This document shows, in pieces, positions 61,801 through 64,000 of a DNA stretch of 64,000 nt. Numbering within the stretch: position 1 is the stretch's first letter; every line of letters begins with the position of its first letter. The notes under the pieces are model-generated. The model was not told where the DNA came from, searched no databases, and was given only the letters and a program-made list of their open reading frames with translations. Source of the stretch: a bacterium (GTDB lineage: Bacteria > Hinthialibacterota > Hinthialibacteria > OLB16); the NCBI GenBank assembly GCA_022072055.1, contig JAJVIK010000020.1, positions 1-64,000 of the forward strand. Reading direction: 5' to 3'. Made by a program: the position numbers and the translations under genes.

Positions 61801-63048
61801 CTTCCGACCCTTGAACATGGAACCACCTACTGCTGGCAGATCGTGGCCCGCAACATCTGCGGGGAAACCGAAGGCCCGATCTGGTCGTTCACCACCGGGT
61901 TCGAGGAGTTTCCAACGCCGACCATCTCTCCGACTCCCACTTGCCCCGTGTTCACCGAGGTGACCGTGGATGACGTGATCTACCTCATCCGCCTCTTCCG
62001 GTTGGGATTGATCCCCATCGAGTGCCTGCTGGATGTGATCGACCGGTGGCAGGTCCCGACTCCGACGGAAACGGAGGAGGTGACTCCCACCGACACGTTG
62101 CATGAGACCCCAACGGACACCGAGGAGCCGACCCCAACCGACACCTTGTTCATGGAGGACACCGAAACTCCGACCGAAACCCCCACGGAGACTCCAACCG
62201 ACACGGTCACCGAGACGCCGACCGAGACGGGCACCGACACTCCGACCCCGACTGAGACCCCGAAGGTGTGTGTCCCGGACCACCCGGACAACCCGCTTCG
62301 GATCACCATTTCGCAGCCCAGCCAGCCGACCACCACGCAGCGCGTGATCCATGTCGCCGGGCAAGTGACCGACGCCTCCGGAGCGCCGGTGGGGAATGTG
62401 ACCTATGCGGAGCTCCAGGTGAACGGTGACCCGCAGAACTTCAATGTGGATGGAGGCGGCAATTTCGATGTGGTGGTCATCCTCAAGAGCGGGATGAACG
62501 ACATCTTCATCTATGTGGAGGATGCGCTCGGACGATTCGGATGCACGATCCGGCGGGTCGAATCCACCACGCCGCAAACCACGATTTCGGTGACTCTCAC
62601 CTGGAGCCTGGGGCAGTGTGACGTGGACCTGTATGTGATTGAGCCGGATGGCCAAGCGGCCTGGTACAACAATTTCAACACCAACAACGGGGGCCGTCTG
62701 GACGTCGACAACACCAGCGGATTCGGGCCTGAGAATTACTTTATCAGCGCGGCTTCGGGGGGACGTGTGTTGCGAGGCGATTACAAGGTCCGTGTGCATT
62801 ACTTCCGAGACCACGCCCCGGGAGATCCCGAACCTCCCACACGGACCGTGGGCTGGAATGTCTATGTGCTCCTGAACGAAGGGACCGACCGCGAACAGCG
62901 TCTCCAATATGGCGGAAGCCTGTCGGTGGAGGGCGGCGCCGCGAACAATCAACCAACCGCCACGGGCGGCGACTGGGCGGATGCGGTCACCATCAACCCC
63001 TGTCCGGATGAGATGGGCACGGTTTGCGGGGAGATGCCCCCGCCATAG
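58888..63048 (+). CDS. Large secreted multidomain trypsin/V8-like serine protease
   Basis: 1386 residues; AAAGGAGG ends 5 bases before the ATG. Order: signal peptide (1-24); two PPC-like beta domains (about 25-135, 150-255); a concanavalin-like domain (about 265-500); a Thr/Pro-rich linker (to about 640); the first half of a fibronectin-III-like module (646-670); a chymotrypsin-fold protease (about 671-944) with triad His764 (TAGHC), Asp816 (EDWAVIRLD) and Ser885 (GNSGSAVF); the second half of the module (945-1005); a dockerin-like helix pair (DDVIYLIRLF...); another linker; a bacterial Ig-like domain; and a DUF2135-type domain (CDVDLYVIEPDG, LDVDNTSGFGPENY). Probably cell-surface bound. Substrate unknown. 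Confidence 0.82.
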   Translation: MSVRLRVLAWCCSASLIPFSGVFAEDIPFQAGQCADRSLTETDGTSGLTGGFADVYTFSWGGGTLRFAMSSQAFDEAMVIAGPPGFEVLVNDSTTAQEEFIFNNAPAANYRVLATTFPGGQGDYMICILPFGVQPTATNTPVNSATPPIGPGECIEQRLDTGDRMFGDGTFFDEYFLDWPGGDLLIALRSSEFDAYLIVYEPPGFPSGDRTDVDDPVSGLKPESLFIPAAAPGIYTIRANSFEPDTGGYTLCVNQAVCTTVLLSDSYDRPDADRCSLGLMDLEFGGGGTHFYLPLWPGVGGSFNPVGANITGNHLQNNGADFGGVEITQSQFPCGSSANLGENIGQDLRIHMDLLLPADGSGNISRGGPFFRARSAATGDELLGGQNGGYWVQLTSVGEVIVLGINPLEEIARSIGAGFFNANATHTLDVWVQGEALEVHLDGFIQTFNQGGNPVTTVILPPTEGSNNGAAGVSFNSLDNRGLIGGQRADDLIITLLCPMPPTPTGTVPTRTPTISRTPSATFTGVPPSRTPTPTFSTTRTPTRTFTGTQPTRTFTRTRTFTPSTTGTMTTPTRTRTFTVTNTGTRPTSTLTGTQTDTPTPTNTEFGPTRTFTRTFTPTDTGTVTNTPTVTVTPEPCDPPCDPPPTPWNPYPLDGEFGVSTEVDLGWNDTIPGEKPIYGADDRLDIYEVFDPDELTLADSTVVFLRPDKITDNGDGTYTIDDFPTLDDKLGNNGCLDEPYLDQPAPGHCSGFLVGDDLVATAGHCVTDAADCSNTVVVFGFDMLDFDTPKLIVPAHDVFFCDGIVGRRLDSGTGEDWAVIRLDRPVICHQPLDIRRKGKIPDNQHVFVIGHPRGLPTKVAGGAQVRDNSNQVFFTANLDTYTGNSGSAVFSGHTRMVEGILVRGDTDYTTDPIFGCRRSVQCADNGCSGESVTRTNLFEHLVPPVTEYDVYFGKCEQGMVYIGTTEKTCWLLPTLEHGTTYCWQIVARNICGETEGPIWSFTTGFEEFPTPTISPTPTCPVFTEVTVDDVIYLIRLFRLGLIPIECLLDVIDRWQVPTPTETEEVTPTDTLHETPTDTEEPTPTDTLFMEDTETPTETPTETPTDTVTETPTETGTDTPTPTETPKVCVPDHPDNPLRITISQPSQPTTTQRVIHVAGQVTDASGAPVGNVTYAELQVNGDPQNFNVDGGGNFDVVVILKSGMNDIFIYVEDALGRFGCTIRRVESTTPQTTISVTLTWSLGQCDVDLYVIEPDGQAAWYNNFNTNNGGRLDVDNTSGFGPENYFISAASGGRVLRGDYKVRVHYFRDHAPGDPEPPTRTVGWNVYVLLNEGTDREQRLQYGGSLSVEGGAANNQPTATGGDWADAVTINPCPDEMGTVCGEMPPP
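60388..60783 (+). repeat. Long Thr/Pro/Arg-rich linker-coding tract
   Basis: About 130 codons of degenerate TRTPT/TFTGT/TNTPT units separating the lectin-like and protease halves of the large protease. On the opposite strand it produces an artefactual Val/Arg/Gly repeat frame. Confidence 0.75.
62056..62260 (+). repeat. Thr/Pro/Glu-rich linker-coding tract
   Basis: Degenerate repeats coding PTETP, TPTDT and TETPT units between the dockerin-like element and the C-terminal Ig-like domain of the large protease. It is more acidic than the first linker of the same gene and closely resembles the tract at 4931-5115. Confidence 0.72.
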
Positions 63049-63417
63049 GGGCTGGAGGGAATTGGGGGGAGGTGATTTTGCCGGGGAGGAAGCTCCGCCT
63101 CCCCCCCAGGACCCTCTTTGGCGAGAGTGGCAAAATCCAAGGGTTCTCACACGCCTTGTTGAGGTCGGCGGCTGGGGACCGCCACGCCCTCCCCAAAAAC
63201 AGGTTCCATGCCATCCTGGCGAATCTTCGGAATCTCGACCTAACTCAAGTGATATGAGGGCCTTATCGAAATTCTTCCAAGCCGATCGCGGTGGCTGAAA
63301 TCGGCAATTCCTGTCAGTGTGGGAAGATGTTGCAGGGGGGAACGCCCAAGCCGCGCGCGTGAGCAAGCGGTTGGTTCGTTCCGACCCGCTCCCTTGCGGT
63401 CGCGGTTCGGTTTGCCG
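63049..63417. other. 369-bp intergenic region between converging genes
   Basis: Holds a G/C-rich structure: GGGGGGAGG (63064-63072) can pair with CCTCCCCCC (63098-63106), and an inner GGGGAGG (63083-63089) competes for the same C-rich arm. This probably ends transcription from one or both sides, though a U-run is lacking. The remainder shows no gene I can support. Confidence 0.4.
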
Positions 63418-64000
63418 TCACCACCCGTGGGGATGCACCGCGATCTTCATCCCCTCGCGCGACTCCATGGCATTGAAGGCCTCTTGAATCCGGGAGAGAG
63501 GGAAGTGGTGGGTGATCAGCGGCTCGGTGCGAACCATTCCCTTCTCAAGCAGGCGCACCGCGAGCTCATGGTGCCGAGGCACGCACCCGTGCGAGCCGGT
63601 CACAAAGCACTCCTTGTAGTGAATTGTGTTTGAGAGGACATTCATCGGACGGGTTCCTTTCGGAAGCCCCCCGAAGAGGTTCACAAACCCCCGGTGAGCC
63701 ACCATCTCGATGGCTTGTTCATGGGCCTCCACCGAACCGCTGGTGGTCACCACGATGTCCGGTCCTTCGCCGCCGGTTTCCTCCCGGCAGCGCGAAACCA
63801 CATCCTCCTCCTCCGTGCAGATGTAAGCGTCCGCCTCGTAGAACCTGGCGATTTCCATGCGCTTCCGGCTCCGCTGAACGGCGATCACCTTGGCGGCGCC
63901 CATCGCGCGGGCAAGGTCGATCATCATACACCCGATGGGGCCGAGTCCGATGATGACCACGCTCTTCCCGAGGCTCATGTTCACAAGTTCCAGCCCATTG
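63418..64000 (-). CDS. Zinc-type alcohol/polyol dehydrogenase, C-terminal part (5' end outside window)
   Basis: About 194 residues are visible and the frame is open to the window edge. They cover the NAD-binding Rossmann domain (SVVIIGLGPIGCMMIDLARA, VIAVQRSRKRMEIA) and the C-terminal part of the catalytic domain of a medium-chain dehydrogenase of the sorbitol/threonine dehydrogenase type (THHFPLSRIQEAFNAME). The zinc ligands lie in the missing N-terminal half. NAD rather than NADP use cannot be judged safely: the residue after the second strand is Gln in AVQRS. Substrate unknown. Confidence 0.85.
   Translation of the reverse strand, partial: NGLELVNMSLGKSVVIIGLGPIGCMMIDLARAMGAAKVIAVQRSRKRMEIARFYEADAYICTEEEDVVSRCREETGGEGPDIVVTTSGSVEAHEQAIEMVAHRGFVNLFGGLPKGTRPMNVLSNTIHYKECFVTGSHGCVPRHHELAVRLLEKGMVRTEPLITHHFPLSRIQEAFNAMESREGMKIAVHPHGW

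Overview
The window is GC-rich and gene-dense, and it comes from a Gram-negative-type (diderm) bacterium. Evidence is the complete dcw peptidoglycan/division cluster, a meso-diaminopimelate-type MurE (DNPR motif), many Sec signal peptides, a prepilin, and secreted proteins carrying Pro/Thr-rich linkers, Kelch repeats and dockerin-like EF-hand modules. That mix suits poorly cultured phyla around the PVC/FCB border (Omnitrophota-, Sumerlaeota- or Hydrogenedentota-like). No 16S gene or other decisive marker is present, so the placement is a guess. Canonical FtsZ, FtsA, FtsI and Mur genes argue against classical Planctomycetes. I saw no insertion sequences, prophage genes, rRNA or CRISPR.

Layout. 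1-31 is the start of a leftward gene with an operator-like inverted repeat in front of it. 307-7321 is a rightward run of secreted proteins: a TPR protein, two tandem Kelch paralogues, a PT-linker/dockerin-like protein, a cupredoxin with the same tail, and an unrecognised exported protein. 7353-8023 is a PIN-domain toxin-like gene followed by a small antitoxin-like gene. 8063-13260 holds a DUF1573 protein, a YheT-type hydrolase, endonuclease V, GMP synthase and an M50 membrane protease. 13305-15731 is a carbamoyltransferase-SxtJ-DUF5989 operon. 15754-23741 has two hybrid histidine kinases, a DUF5107/TPR protein and tRNA-Gly. 23813-29042 holds a GT2 glycosyltransferase overlapping tgt, a PT-rich exported protein, an isochorismatase-family hydrolase and aspartate kinase. 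29102-36059 has a DUF6259 glycosidase-like protein, a TPR-methyltransferase fusion, a prepilin and an AlbA_2 (Schlafen-type) protein behind a perfect palindrome.

36256-53302 (minus strand) is the dcw cluster in the order mraZ-rsmH-ftsL-ftsI-murE-murF-[42-aa ORF]-mraY-murD-ftsW-murG-murC-ftsQ-ftsA-ftsZ. Most junctions from ftsL to ftsQ overlap or nearly touch; murB and ddl are absent from it. mraZ is preceded by a TTGACA promoter overlapped by helically phased GTGGG repeats, as expected for MraZ autoregulation. Divergent to it lies smc (53821-57585). The right end returns to secreted proteins: a dockerin-like protein with a conserved C-terminal domain of unknown function, and a 1386-residue multidomain protease. 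An incomplete zinc-type alcohol dehydrogenase closes the window.

The most unusual observations are: a trypsin/V8-like protease domain that appears inserted inside a fibronectin-III module (58888-63048); a recurring PT-linker plus EF-hand module shared by secreted proteins at both ends of the window; a highly acidic 42-residue ORF coupled to murF; a soluble insertion in the first loop of FtsW; and the MraZ-box/promoter architecture.
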